Below the pieces are notes generated by a model. That model did not search any database. It had not been told where the DNA came from and saw only the letters and a program-made list of their open reading frames with translations. A DNA stretch of 29,913 nucleotides, taken from NCBI GenBank assembly GCA_002315435.1, contig DCFW01000028.1:1-29913 (forward strand), read 5' to 3'. Both the position numbers and the translations under genes were made by a program. This document shows positions 7,629 to 16,362 of this stretch, in pieces (the stretch's first letter is position 1; every line of letters starts with the position of its first letter). This DNA is from Bacteroidales bacterium UBA1794. Lineage in GTDB: Bacteria > Bacteroidota > Bacteroidia > Bacteroidales > Bacteroidaceae.

Positions 7629-8269
7629 AATCTGAATGTTTTTTCATAATTCAACTCAATATGCTTACCGATAGAAGTGCAAATCACTCCTGCCCCTTGA
7701 CGTTCTACTTCTTCCATCAACAACCCGCCCATCAACTGTGAATTGGTTTCATCAAGATGCGAAATAGGTTCATCCAAAAATACAAAATCAAACGGTTGGC
7801 ATAAGCTCCTTATAAAACCCACACGCTGCTGCTGTCCAAACGATAATTTACCACACTTCTGATCTAATTTATCACCAATGCCAAAGCGTTCAAACAAACT
7901 GATTATCTCTTCATGCGTCTTAAACTTTGTGAGATTATTCTTAATCTCAATATTCTCCAAGGCTGAAAGTTCTGAAAAAAGACGTAGCTCCTGAAACAGG
8001 ATACTGAAGGACTTCTTTCGTATCTCCACCCAATCATTAATTTTTAAATCACGCACATTTTTGTCATCAAAACAAACTGCACCTTGATAATCTTTTCTGT
8101 AGCCATATATATAGCTGCAAAGAGACGATTTCCCCGTACCGGAATCAGCTTCCACGAGATAAACATGTCCCTTCTCAAACACCACATCCTGTTTCCAAAT
8201 GTCGCTATGAATATCTGTTCGTTCTAGAAAAACATTCGGAAGAGTCTGTTGTAAACTAATTCTATTCAT
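7625..8269 (-). CDS. ABC transporter ATP-binding protein, atypical
   Basis: A 214-residue nucleotide-binding subunit partnering the permease at 6426-7628. The Walker A stretch is ADSGTGKSS (41-49), with alanine where the first glycine normally stands. Q93 is the Q-loop, LSFGQQQR (142-149) the ABC signature, VFLDEP (163-168) the Walker B with catalytic E167, and SHLDE the D-loop. The expected H-loop histidine after the VICTS strand is missing: I200 stands there, with H203 three residues later. The gene overlaps both neighbours by 4 bases. It probably still binds ATP, but its hydrolysis cycle may be altered. Confidence 0.9.
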   Translation of the reverse strand: MNRISLQQTLPNVFLERTDIHSDIWKQDVVFEKGHVYLVEADSGTGKSSLCSYIYGYRKDYQGAVCFDDKNVRDLKINDWVEIRKKSFSILFQELRLFSELSALENIEIKNNLTKFKTHEEIISLFERFGIGDKLDQKCGKLSFGQQQRVGFIRSLCQPFDFVFLDEPISHLDETNSQLMGGLLMEEVERQGAGVICTSIGKHIELNYEKTFRL

Positions 8270-9795
8270 TTGTCGAATATTTTTTGCAATACATTATTCT
8301 GTTGATCTTTCGTATAAACATTAATTTGAAACTGATTATTCCCTTTATTAAAAGCCTCAGCCGCAGTACATGCTCCTAATACCGTACGTAATGTACTACC
8401 GATATTTCCCAAGCCATTTAGCAACTGATTAAAATAACCGTTTACTAAAATTGATTGGGGATTCACCAGCATATATCCTGACGGACGCTGTTTCATGCCT
8501 TCGAGGTTGGATGTAAACATCGGTGCAGGTGCATTACCTTTTGGAGGTTGTTGCATTAGCTCATCATTGGTCAAATAAAGATACCCCGGACCTAATGTGG
8601 CATATGCAGTCAATTTCATACTACTATTTTCAAATATATATTCTCCGGGTGTGGAAGCAGGGCGAGCACTCATCCCTGCCATCTGCATTTGTGAAGTCAA
8701 ATTTTTCAGAGCCTCATTCAATTTAGAGTTGGGCATAGCCACATACATCACAATCTTCGGATCAGTATATTGATTAAATCCTGCAAAAGCCATCGTCACA
8801 TCTCCATTTATACTTTTGAAGAAATCAGATACCTTAAAGTTCGGATTCATTTTCATTTTGCCAACCTCTTGTTTGAATGTATCAAATCCCATCAACAAAG
8901 AATAAATCTTGTCACCAGGCAAATTCATAGACAGACTGGCAATGGCGTTTGACGGTATTTTCGGTAGGAAAGTTTTATTCAGCACCTTGGCTATAGCAGC
9001 CTGGGCATCAAGATATTTCTGTAATTCTTTATTTTCAGTAAAATACTCGCCATCTGTTGAGATCCTACCTTTATCAAAATGTAAATGGGCCAATATGCGC
9101 ATATCACGTAAGCTCATATTTGAAGGAACACCCATCATCATTGATAATGCCGTAGCTTGAGGTATTGCATCAAAAGATATGTAGATATTCATATCTGCAC
9201 GTTTTTGTTCCATTTTTACAAAAGCCTTGTTGGCTGTGATGCAATCACTTTCACTTTGTTTCATCAACTCATTAATACGAACCATCACATTTTCAGGATT
9301 GGTTTCGGCAGACACGATCATCAAAACTCGCTTATTGAATGCACAATAACCCACCCCATGAAACAAAGTCCACTGATATTTACCATGATCTTCCAGTTCA
9401 TCGCACATGCCCTCAGCAATCATTTGCTTAAAACTCTTTTCAAGTTTACCTTCATCATTTACTTTAAAAATTAATGTAGGTTCATCCTTATTGAAAGACG
9501 CAAAAAGGTAAGCTTTATCGGTCAATGATATACCGGTATTAGCAGGATCATGGAACAACAGTTTCAGCCCGGGATTGTATATTTTGTCAGCATAAGCTTT
9601 TAATTGCTCCGGCGTCTTTGCCGACAAGCCGCTGGTTTTCATTATTGAAGGGACATCTATGCTCACTACCACGGATGCATCCCCCGGAATTACCTGCGTA
9701 TAATCCTTCGTACTAAATATAAACCAACCTGCTATAAACAATATGATAACCGCTACAGGAGCGATCACGTAAAGCTTTTTTCTTGTGATTTTCAT
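8266..9795 (-). CDS. DUF4836-like membrane-anchored protein
   Basis: A 509-residue protein of unknown function. A short basic N-terminus (MKITRKK) and one hydrophobic helix (about 8-27) anchor it to the inner membrane. No lipobox cysteine is seen, so it is not a lipoprotein. The rest is predicted outside the cytoplasm. The segment VIPGDASVVVSIDVPSIM just after the helix, and the later repeats of the same style, are like the DUF4836 family of Bacteroidetes. The open frame reaches 9942, but that part lies inside rsmE; the ATG at 9795 follows the rsmE stop by 13 bases. The gene overlaps the ATPase gene by 4 bases (ATGA), which ties it to the ABC pair. Confidence 0.82.
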   Translation of the reverse strand: MKITRKKLYVIAPVAVIILFIAGWFIFSTKDYTQVIPGDASVVVSIDVPSIMKTSGLSAKTPEQLKAYADKIYNPGLKLLFHDPANTGISLTDKAYLFASFNKDEPTLIFKVNDEGKLEKSFKQMIAEGMCDELEDHGKYQWTLFHGVGYCAFNKRVLMIVSAETNPENVMVRINELMKQSESDCITANKAFVKMEQKRADMNIYISFDAIPQATALSMMMGVPSNMSLRDMRILAHLHFDKGRISTDGEYFTENKELQKYLDAQAAIAKVLNKTFLPKIPSNAIASLSMNLPGDKIYSLLMGFDTFKQEVGKMKMNPNFKVSDFFKSINGDVTMAFAGFNQYTDPKIVMYVAMPNSKLNEALKNLTSQMQMAGMSARPASTPGEYIFENSSMKLTAYATLGPGYLYLTNDELMQQPPKGNAPAPMFTSNLEGMKQRPSGYMLVNPQSILVNGYFNQLLNGLGNIGSTLRTVLGACTAAEAFNKGNNQFQINVYTKDQQNNVLQKIFDK

Positions 9796-9808
9796 TTTTA
9801 CAATATTT

Positions 9809-10516
9809 TTATTGATTTGTGAGATTAATGATGTGCATCCCCACCAATGCTGCTGTTTCCGTGCGCAATCGTGTATTTCCCAAACTAATAGGTTGCCAAC
9901 CGTGCGCCATAGCCTCAACCACTTCTTCCTCACTAAAATCACCTTCAGGACCGATCATCAATGTGGCATTCACTCCGGACTTAACCACATCACGCAATAA
10001 TGGCTTTTCGCCGGGATAGCAGTGAGCTATAAACTTTTGTCCGTCAAAAGGCTGCTTAATAAATTCAGAGAAGCTGATCATATCATTTAGTTTGGGCAGT
10101 AAAGCCTTTTGTGATTGCTTCATTGCTGAGATCAATATTTTACTTACGCGATCAGTTTTAATAACTTTGCGCTCTGAATACCTGCAATTTAAAAAAGAGA
10201 GTTCATCCAGTCCTATTTCCGTAGCCTTTTCTGCCAACCATTCATTGCGATCCATATTTTTCGTAGGAGCCATAGCCAAATGTATATATCCTTGCCACGG
10301 TCGCTTCCAGCATTCCGAACTCACAATACTAGCTATGCATTTTTTATTTGTATGAGCAGAGATTACGGCTTTATAGAAATAGCCTTTTCCATCTGTCAAC
10401 ATTATTTCATCGCCATCATTCAATCTCAAAACACGCAAAGCATGCTGCGACTCTTCTTCCGGCAATGTTATACTTTTATTATCGGATAAATCATCCGGGA
10501 CATAAAACAAATACAT
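9809..10516 (-). CDS. rsmE: 16S rRNA m3U1498 methyltransferase
   Basis: SPOUT-family methyltransferase that methylates N3 of U1498 in 16S rRNA, 235 residues. The N-terminal part is the PUA-like RNA-binding domain (about 1-70). The C-terminal SPOUT knot carries LMIGPEGDFSEEEV and LGNTRLRTETAALVG, the diagnostic SAM-binding and knot motifs of RsmE. It lies 7 bases downstream of the nuclease-family gene and 13 bases upstream of the DUF4836 gene, inside a probable five-gene operon. Confidence 0.96.
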   Translation of the reverse strand: MYLFYVPDDLSDNKSITLPEEESQHALRVLRLNDGDEIMLTDGKGYFYKAVISAHTNKKCIASIVSSECWKRPWQGYIHLAMAPTKNMDRNEWLAEKATEIGLDELSFLNCRYSERKVIKTDRVSKILISAMKQSQKALLPKLNDMISFSEFIKQPFDGQKFIAHCYPGEKPLLRDVVKSGVNATLMIGPEGDFSEEEVVEAMAHGWQPISLGNTRLRTETAALVGMHIINLTNQ

Positions 10517-10523
10517 AAATTCA

Positions 10524-11141
10524 CTACTTTTTTTTAATCAATTTGATCTTATCGCGCAATATGGAAGCCTGTTCATATTTTTCATTTTTCACAGCATCTT
10601 TCAATTGTTCTTCCAAATCGATCAACAAATCTTCATCATCTTCATCATCATCTAAATCACCTTCAGATTCCACAAGTTTAAACAACTTCTTAGCCTCCGT
10701 ACTTTCATTAACTAACTTATTTTGCTCTTGCAAAATATTTTTCGACACAAAAATAGGTGCAAACGGCTCTACTCTCATGGCCAAAGCGACAGCATCTGAT
10801 GTTCGTACATCCAACAACAGCTCCGCACCGTCTTTTTGAATGAAATGAATCATGGAATAAAACACACCACGCTCTTCTTTATAAATAATCACTTTCTTTA
10901 AAGCTGCTCCGGACTTTAATACATAAGTCATAAAGACATCATGCGTAAGGGGTCTGACAGGTTCCATTTTCTTTATAGCCATCATTATGGCCTGAGCTTC
11001 TATAGCACCAATAATAATGAGGAATTTCTGAGGTATATTATTTTCCGGACTTTCTTCTTCAAATAAAAGAGTATAAGCACGCCCCGAATTGGGAGAGGCT
11101 ACCACTGAAACAACATGAACTTCCACTATATCCATATTCAC
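10524..11141 (-). CDS. Bifunctional nuclease family protein with UVR domain
   Basis: A 205-residue protein. Residues about 1-140 match the DUF151/bifunctional-nuclease domain (LLFEEESPE, FLIIIGAIEAQAI, LDVRTSDAVALAMR). After an acidic linker rich in Asp and Glu (about 158-172), the C-terminus LEEQLKDAVKNEKYEQASIL is a UVR motif of the type found in UvrB/UvrC. This architecture is common in Bacteroidetes and actinobacteria. Members of the family have been described with DNase/RNase activity, but the cellular role is unclear. It is the first gene of the minus-strand run 11141-6426 and has a -7 promoter box just upstream. Confidence 0.92.
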   Translation of the reverse strand: MNMDIVEVHVVSVVASPNSGRAYTLLFEEESPENNIPQKFLIIIGAIEAQAIMMAIKKMEPVRPLTHDVFMTYVLKSGAALKKVIIYKEERGVFYSMIHFIQKDGAELLLDVRTSDAVALAMRVEPFAPIFVSKNILQEQNKLVNESTEAKKLFKLVESEGDLDDDEDDEDLLIDLEEQLKDAVKNEKYEQASILRDKIKLIKKK

Positions 11142-11345
11142 AATTTTGTTTTAATTATCATGCAAATATAATTGATTTTTTACAATATGTACCTACTTAA
11201 CTGAACAATATTGTTTTGTTGAAATTCCGAAAAGCTTGATACCGTCTTTTAAAAATCAGCAATAAATTCATGATTATCCATTCATCGAAAACTTTTATAT
11301 AATCTCATTTGTTATATCTTGATATTAACTAAAATAGCATGAATT
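11142..11345. other. Intergenic region between divergent genes
   Basis: The region separates the DUF151/UVR gene (minus) from bcp (plus). It carries one clear -7 box for the minus-strand gene at 11163-11170. No TAnnTTTG box was found for bcp, although a TTTG at 11308-11311 could be a -33 element. No hairpin or small ORF of note is seen. Confidence 0.5.
11163..11170 (-). promoter_or_regulatory. Promoter -7 box for nuclease/rsmE/ABC operon
   Basis: The minus strand reads TATATTTG, a perfect TAnnTTTG match, about 22 bases upstream of the ATG at 11141. No matching TTTG -33 element stands at the usual 19-21 base distance. Confidence 0.5.
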
Positions 11346-11795
11346 ATGAAAGTTGGAGACAAAGCACCTGAAATATTGGGAATAGATGAAAATGGGAACG
11401 AAATTCGCTTGAGTAATTATAAAGGGCAGAAAGTGGTTTTGTACTTTTATCCGAAAGACAGTACACCTGGATGTACCACTGAAGCTTGTAATCTTAGAGA
11501 TAATTACGAAAAGCTACGCAAAGACAATTATGCTGTAATAGGCGTAAGCGTTGACAATGAAAGTTCGCATCGCAATTTTATAGAGAAAAATAACCTCCCT
11601 TTCCCACTCATTGCCGATACGGACAAGAAGTTGGTAGAGTTATTCGGAGTATGGGGCGAAAAACAAATGTATGGCCGTTCATATATGGGCACATTCCGTA
11701 CCACCTTTATCATTGATGAAGAGGGTATTGTTAGTAATATAATCTCTCCCAAGGAAATCAATGTAAAAGAACACGCCAAACAAATACTGAAATAA
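11346..11795 (+). CDS. bcp: Thioredoxin-dependent thiol peroxidase (Bcp peroxiredoxin)
   Basis: A cytoplasmic peroxiredoxin of 149 residues that reduces H2O2 and organic peroxides with electrons from thioredoxin. YFYPKDSTPGCTTEAC (about 33-48) holds the peroxidatic C43 and, five residues later, C48, the resolving cysteine of the atypical 2-Cys BCP/PrxQ class. FRTTFIIDEEG later in the protein carries the conserved active-site arginine. It stands alone, divergent from the DUF151 operon, and ends at a bidirectional terminator. Confidence 0.96.
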   Translation: MKVGDKAPEILGIDENGNEIRLSNYKGQKVVLYFYPKDSTPGCTTEACNLRDNYEKLRKDNYAVIGVSVDNESSHRNFIEKNNLPFPLIADTDKKLVELFGVWGEKQMYGRSYMGTFRTTFIIDEEGIVSNIISPKEINVKEHAKQILK

Positions 11796-11813
11796 ATGAT
11801 TTATTGAACTATT

Positions 11814-11844
11814 AAAAAGCCCCGCAAAATTTGCGAGGCTTTTT
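11814..11844. terminator. Bidirectional terminator between bcp and xylE
   Basis: AAAAAGCC and CGCAAA (11814-11828) pair with TTTGCG and GGCTTTTT (11830-11844) apart from one C/A mismatch. The A-run on the left and the T-run on the right allow it to end both bcp (plus) and the xylose operon (minus). Confidence 0.85.
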
Positions 11845-11866
11845 ATCATATACATTAATAGGAAAC

Positions 11867-13477
11867 TTAATTCTTTTTAGCCGGTTTCCATATACCATTC
11901 ATATCCTCCAAAGTCATACCTTTGGTTTCCGGCAATACTCGCCAGATGAAAAGAGCGGCAACGACTCCCATAGCTGCATAGATCCAATAAGCAAAGCCAT
12001 GATTGAATGTATTAGTCAGGAACGTGTTATCATTCATCATCGGGAATGTCCATGAAACCACCAGATTACTGATCCATTGAAAAGCGACAGCTATCGACAT
12101 GGCTGAACGAATCGAATTTGGGAATATCTCACTTAATAATACCCAAGCTACCGGGCCCCAACTTACAGCAAACGATGCTGTATAAAGTAACATCAAGATC
12201 AATGAGCCGACGCCTACAATCTTAAAATAGAATGTCAATCCCAGCAACACCATACTTACGGCCATCCCCAATGCTCCGATGATCATTAAAGGTTTACGCC
12301 CGAACTTGTCAACCGTAAACACAGCTACAGTTGTGAATGTCAGATTCACGATGCCGACAATAATAGTTTGCAACAATGAATTGTCCGTACTCGATCCCAT
12401 ATTCCGGAATATCTCAGGAGCATAATAAAGCACCACATTGATACCCACAGCTTGTTGGAAAAATGAAATCAACATGCCTATAACAATCACACCAAATCCA
12501 TAAGTAAGCCAGGGTGAATTTTTCACGACAAGTGACAACTTAATATTTCCGATCTCCTCTTTTGCTTCATCTTTTCCCACCAATTTACCAAGTACTTTAA
12601 GAGCCGCATCCCCCTTGTCTTTCATTATTAAATAACGAGGAGTTTCCGGAACGAAGAATAGACAAAAAAGAAATAATAAGACAGGAATCATTTCACTGGC
12701 AAACATCCATCGCCACCCTACGGTATTAAGCCAATCGGCAGTACCTTGTGATGCAATGTAATAATTAACGAAGTAAACGATGTTCATACCGAAAATGATG
12801 GCAAACTGATTGAGAGAAACCAACATTCCACGATATTTAGCAGGTGCCATTTCAGCAATATACATCGGTGCCAGCATAGAAGCCAAACCGACTCCTATCC
12901 CACCTATCATTCTATAAATGATTAAAGAAGTAACAGTTTCTACACCAAAATAATTTAATGTATCAGGCATAGCCGAACCGACTGAAGTAATACCAAACAT
13001 GATAGCAGCCAATATCATACCATTGCGGCGTCCCAGTTTGTTGCTGATAGCTCCGCCTATTGCGCCTCCAACAATACATCCCACCAAAGCACTCGATATA
13101 ATAAACCCTCGAATAGAATTAGCTGCATCGTTATCAAAAGTGGTTGTTCCTTTAAAGAATGTGCTATAAATAATGAGGCCTCCTATCACAAACATCAAGG
13201 CAGAAATAATAATTGCCTTCATCTTCTCGAACATGTGAAATAAGAAGTACGTAAACAGAGCGCCCACCAATGCAGCACTGCATGCTATGACAATGTGATA
13301 TTCTACAACAACGCGATTGGCAAGCTGTTGGTTCTTCAAAAGCGGATCTACGAAAAAGCTTTTCAGTGCTCCGGTTGTTCCTGATATGACTGCTGTATCA
13401 TAACCGAATAGCAGCCCGCCAAGGGCTGCTACAAAGGTTACGAGCAAGACATATTTCATGTTTTGTTTATTGTTCAT
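11867..13477 (-). CDS. xylE: D-xylose:proton symporter (sugar porter MFS)
   Basis: An inner-membrane MFS sugar porter of 536 residues with 12 hydrophobic segments. GGLLFGYDTAVISG in helix 1, RMIGGIGVGLASMLAPMYI before PAKYRG, a VPETPRYL stretch after helix 6 and a final LPETKG are hallmark sugar-porter motifs. Its position behind xylA and xylB identifies the substrate as xylose. The frame opens with a TTG at 13516 overlapping xylA, but the ATG at 13477 (MNNKQNMKYVLL) is preferred; an ATG at 13459 is a second candidate. It is the last gene of the operon and ends at the terminator 11814-11844. Confidence 0.93.
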   Translation of the reverse strand: MNNKQNMKYVLLVTFVAALGGLLFGYDTAVISGTTGALKSFFVDPLLKNQQLANRVVVEYHIVIACSAALVGALFTYFLFHMFEKMKAIIISALMFVIGGLIIYSTFFKGTTTFDNDAANSIRGFIISSALVGCIVGGAIGGAISNKLGRRNGMILAAIMFGITSVGSAMPDTLNYFGVETVTSLIIYRMIGGIGVGLASMLAPMYIAEMAPAKYRGMLVSLNQFAIIFGMNIVYFVNYYIASQGTADWLNTVGWRWMFASEMIPVLLFLFCLFFVPETPRYLIMKDKGDAALKVLGKLVGKDEAKEEIGNIKLSLVVKNSPWLTYGFGVIVIGMLISFFQQAVGINVVLYYAPEIFRNMGSSTDNSLLQTIIVGIVNLTFTTVAVFTVDKFGRKPLMIIGALGMAVSMVLLGLTFYFKIVGVGSLILMLLYTASFAVSWGPVAWVLLSEIFPNSIRSAMSIAVAFQWISNLVVSWTFPMMNDNTFLTNTFNHGFAYWIYAAMGVVAALFIWRVLPETKGMTLEDMNGIWKPAKKN

Positions 13478-13509
13478 TCGTATTAGATTGAGTTGGGTTA
13501 TCGAATGTT

Positions 13510-14826
13510 TCAGCAATACATATTGAGGATAGCCTCATACAATTCCTGCTTACCGCTTACTTGTTTCGGTTCACCATTATGCTTGGCAAGATTAACTACA
13601 TCATCAAGGGTCAACTTACCATTTTCAAACTCTTTACCTTTACCGGCATCAAATGAAGCATAGCGATCCTTAACCATTTGCTTAATAGGAGATTTTTCAA
13701 GCAACTCAACGGCATTTTCCAAGGCACGAGCCATTACATCCATACCGGAGATATGAGCAATAAAGATATCTTCCAAGTCTGTTGAATTACGGCGAGTCTT
13801 TGCATCGAAGTTTGTTCCGCCATTACCAAATCCACCATTACGGATAATTTGCATCATAGCTTGAATCATTTCGAAGTTGTCGATAGGGAATTGGTCCGTA
13901 TCCCATCCATTCTGATAATCACCGCGATTGGCATCAATAGATCCCAACATGCCATTATCTACAGCAGTAGCCAATTCATGTTCAAATGTATGTCCGGCCA
14001 AAGTAGCATGATTTACCTCTATATTTACTTTGAAATCGTTTTCTAGGTTGTGTGCACGCAAGAATCCGATAACAGTTTCAGTGTCCACATCATATTGATG
14101 CTTAGTCGGTTCCATCGGTTTCGGTTCAATAAGGAAAGTGCCTTTGAATCCATTCTTGCGTCCATAATCACGTGCAATAGTCAACATTTTTGCCAGATGT
14201 TCTTTCTCACGTTTCATATCCGTATTCAACAATGACGTGTAACCTTCACGACCACCCCAGAATACATAATTCGTACCACCAAGTTTGATCGTTGAATCAA
14301 TCGCAGTCTTTATTTGAACAGCAGCACGGGCTACCACATCAAAATCAGGATTGGTTGCAGCACCGTTCATATAGCGTTCATGAGCAAACACATTCGCTGT
14401 ACCCCACAACAACTTGATATCCGTTCCTTTCATTTTCCCTTTGATATAGTCGGTAATGGCTGCCATATTAGCTTCGTATTGCTCTATGGTAGCAGCCTCT
14501 TGAACCAAATCAACATCATGAAAACAGAAGTATTTAATTCCTACCTTCTCCATAAACTCAAATCCGGCATCCACCTTTGCCTTAGCAGCTTCCAAAGGAT
14601 CTGATTCTGCATTCCATGGGAAAGTTTTTGTTCCACCACCAAATTGATCACCACCTTCATTGCCCAAGGTATGCCACCAAGCCATTGCAAATTTCAACCA
14701 TTCTTCCATGGTCTTGCCCATGATTACCTTTTTAGCATCATAATAGCGAAATGCCAATGGATTTTTACTTTCTTTTCCTTCAAACTTAATTTTTCCTATT
14801 GCGGGAAAATATTCTTTTGTTGCCAT
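13510..14826 (-). CDS. xylA: Xylose isomerase
   Basis: Interconverts D-xylose and D-xylulose in the cytoplasm; a TIM-barrel, two-metal enzyme. The 438-residue length and N-terminus fit the class II (longer) xylose isomerases. Catalytic H103 and D106 lie in CFHDVD, and E234 and K236 in FLIEPKPMEPTKHQ. Metal ligands E270, H273, D298, D309 and D311 are all visible (VNIEVNHATLAGH, SIDANRGD, WDTDQFP). The gene follows xylB by 40 bases, and its stop lies 32 bases before the chosen xylE start. Confidence 0.98.
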   Translation of the reverse strand: MATKEYFPAIGKIKFEGKESKNPLAFRYYDAKKVIMGKTMEEWLKFAMAWWHTLGNEGGDQFGGGTKTFPWNAESDPLEAAKAKVDAGFEFMEKVGIKYFCFHDVDLVQEAATIEQYEANMAAITDYIKGKMKGTDIKLLWGTANVFAHERYMNGAATNPDFDVVARAAVQIKTAIDSTIKLGGTNYVFWGGREGYTSLLNTDMKREKEHLAKMLTIARDYGRKNGFKGTFLIEPKPMEPTKHQYDVDTETVIGFLRAHNLENDFKVNIEVNHATLAGHTFEHELATAVDNGMLGSIDANRGDYQNGWDTDQFPIDNFEMIQAMMQIIRNGGFGNGGTNFDAKTRRNSTDLEDIFIAHISGMDVMARALENAVELLEKSPIKQMVKDRYASFDAGKGKEFENGKLTLDDVVNLAKHNGEPKQVSGKQELYEAILNMYC

Positions 14827-14866
14827 AATACTTTGATTTTAAATTAGTCAATTATAAATTAATATT

Positions 14867-16360
14867 CTATTTTTCTGTCATAATCTGTTTCAAACAATCT
14901 TTCCAATGAGCATATGCATCTTCATATGCACCGGCATTATTTACATCAGGTTCAATCGTTTCAATCTCCTGCAACGTAGCAAAAGCTTCATGATGATCCT
15001 TATAAATTCCTATTCCCATACCTGCACCTTTCGCTGCACCAGCTGCACCATCCGTATCGTATAATTGGATTGTAGCACCCGTAACTCCGGCCAATGTATC
15101 ACGAAATATTTTACTAAGGAACATATTCGCATTTCCGGCATGTATACGTTTAATATCCATACCCATCTGGGCCATAATTTCCATACCGTATTTAAAAGAG
15201 AACACCACTCCTTCCTGTGCCGCACGAAGCAGATGACTCCTGCCATGAATATTGAAATTAATTCCACGAATAGATGCTCCCGTATTCTTGTTGCCCAACA
15301 TGCGTTCGGCACCATTTCCAAATGGTATGATGCATACGCCCTCACTACCAATCGGAGCACGAGCGGCAAGATCGTTCATTTCAGAATAAGAGTTGCCATC
15401 CGGAGCTACCGTACGCTTAATCCACGAATTCAAACTGCCGGTACCGTTAATACACAGCAACACGCCCAAACGAGTATGCGAGGCATCATGATTTACATGT
15501 GCAAAAGTATTTACACGCGACTGCTTGTCATAACTAACCGTTCCGTTCACGCCATAAACAACGCCCGAAGTTCCGGCTGTAGAAGCAATCTCTCCCGGTT
15601 CGAATACATTCAATGACAATGCATTGTTCGGTTGATCACCGGCACGATAAGAAATAGGCGTACCCTCTTTTAATCCTAATTCGGCAGCAGCCTGAGCCGA
15701 GACCTCACCTTGAATTGAAAAAGTAGGTTTCACTTCAGGAAGCAAAGAACTACTCAAGCCATAATAGTCAAGTAAGAAATCGGCAATCTTAGACTCCTTG
15801 AAATCCCAGAAAATACCCTCAGACAGTCCACTAAGTGTCGTACATATCTCACCACTCAACTTCATAGCGATATAATCGCCTGGAAGCATAATTTTATCTA
15901 TGCGTTCAAACAGCTCCGGTTCATTTTGCTTCACCCAAGCTAATTTTGATGCAGTGAAATTACCGGGTGAATTCAACAAATGTGAAAGGCATTTCTCCTC
16001 TCCTAAATCTTTGAATGCTTTGTTACCGATGTTCACAGCACGACTGTCACACCATATAATTGAAGGACGCACCACTTTTTGTTGCTTATCCACACACACC
16101 AAACCATGCATCTGGTATGAGATACCTATTGCCTTGATATCTTGAGGATCCACATGTGACTCCTCAAGTACGCAGCGCGTTGAGAGTTTTAAGTTTTCCC
16201 ACCATGCCTCCGGATTCTGGTCAGCCCATCCTGAACGCACAGCAGTAACACTCATTTCAACCCTCGGAAAGAATGCCGATGAAACGCATTTCCCCGTTAC
16301 AGCATTTACCAAACTCGCCTTAATTGAAGACGTTCCTATGTCATATCCTAATAAATACAT
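14867..16360 (-). CDS. xylB: Xylulokinase
   Basis: A FGGY-family kinase of 497 residues that phosphorylates D-xylulose to D-xylulose 5-phosphate for the pentose phosphate pathway. YLLGYDIGTSSIKASLV at the N-terminus is the phosphate-1 loop of the actin-like ATPase fold. MHGLVCVD and the aspartate of the YRAGDQPNNAL block are typical of xylulokinase, and GTSGVVYG is the phosphate-2 region. The start lies 2 bases after the regulator's stop, so the two should be cotranscribed. Confidence 0.96.
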   Translation of the reverse strand: MYLLGYDIGTSSIKASLVNAVTGKCVSSAFFPRVEMSVTAVRSGWADQNPEAWWENLKLSTRCVLEESHVDPQDIKAIGISYQMHGLVCVDKQQKVVRPSIIWCDSRAVNIGNKAFKDLGEEKCLSHLLNSPGNFTASKLAWVKQNEPELFERIDKIMLPGDYIAMKLSGEICTTLSGLSEGIFWDFKESKIADFLLDYYGLSSSLLPEVKPTFSIQGEVSAQAAAELGLKEGTPISYRAGDQPNNALSLNVFEPGEIASTAGTSGVVYGVNGTVSYDKQSRVNTFAHVNHDASHTRLGVLLCINGTGSLNSWIKRTVAPDGNSYSEMNDLAARAPIGSEGVCIIPFGNGAERMLGNKNTGASIRGINFNIHGRSHLLRAAQEGVVFSFKYGMEIMAQMGMDIKRIHAGNANMFLSKIFRDTLAGVTGATIQLYDTDGAAGAAKGAGMGIGIYKDHHEAFATLQEIETIEPDVNNAGAYEDAYAHWKDCLKQIMTEK

Positions 16361-16362
16361 AT

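Noticed and set aside
15065..15616. 183-residue plus-strand open frame opposite xylB
   Set aside because: It lies wholly inside a well-supported gene, has an unnatural composition and no family features. It is a shadow frame.
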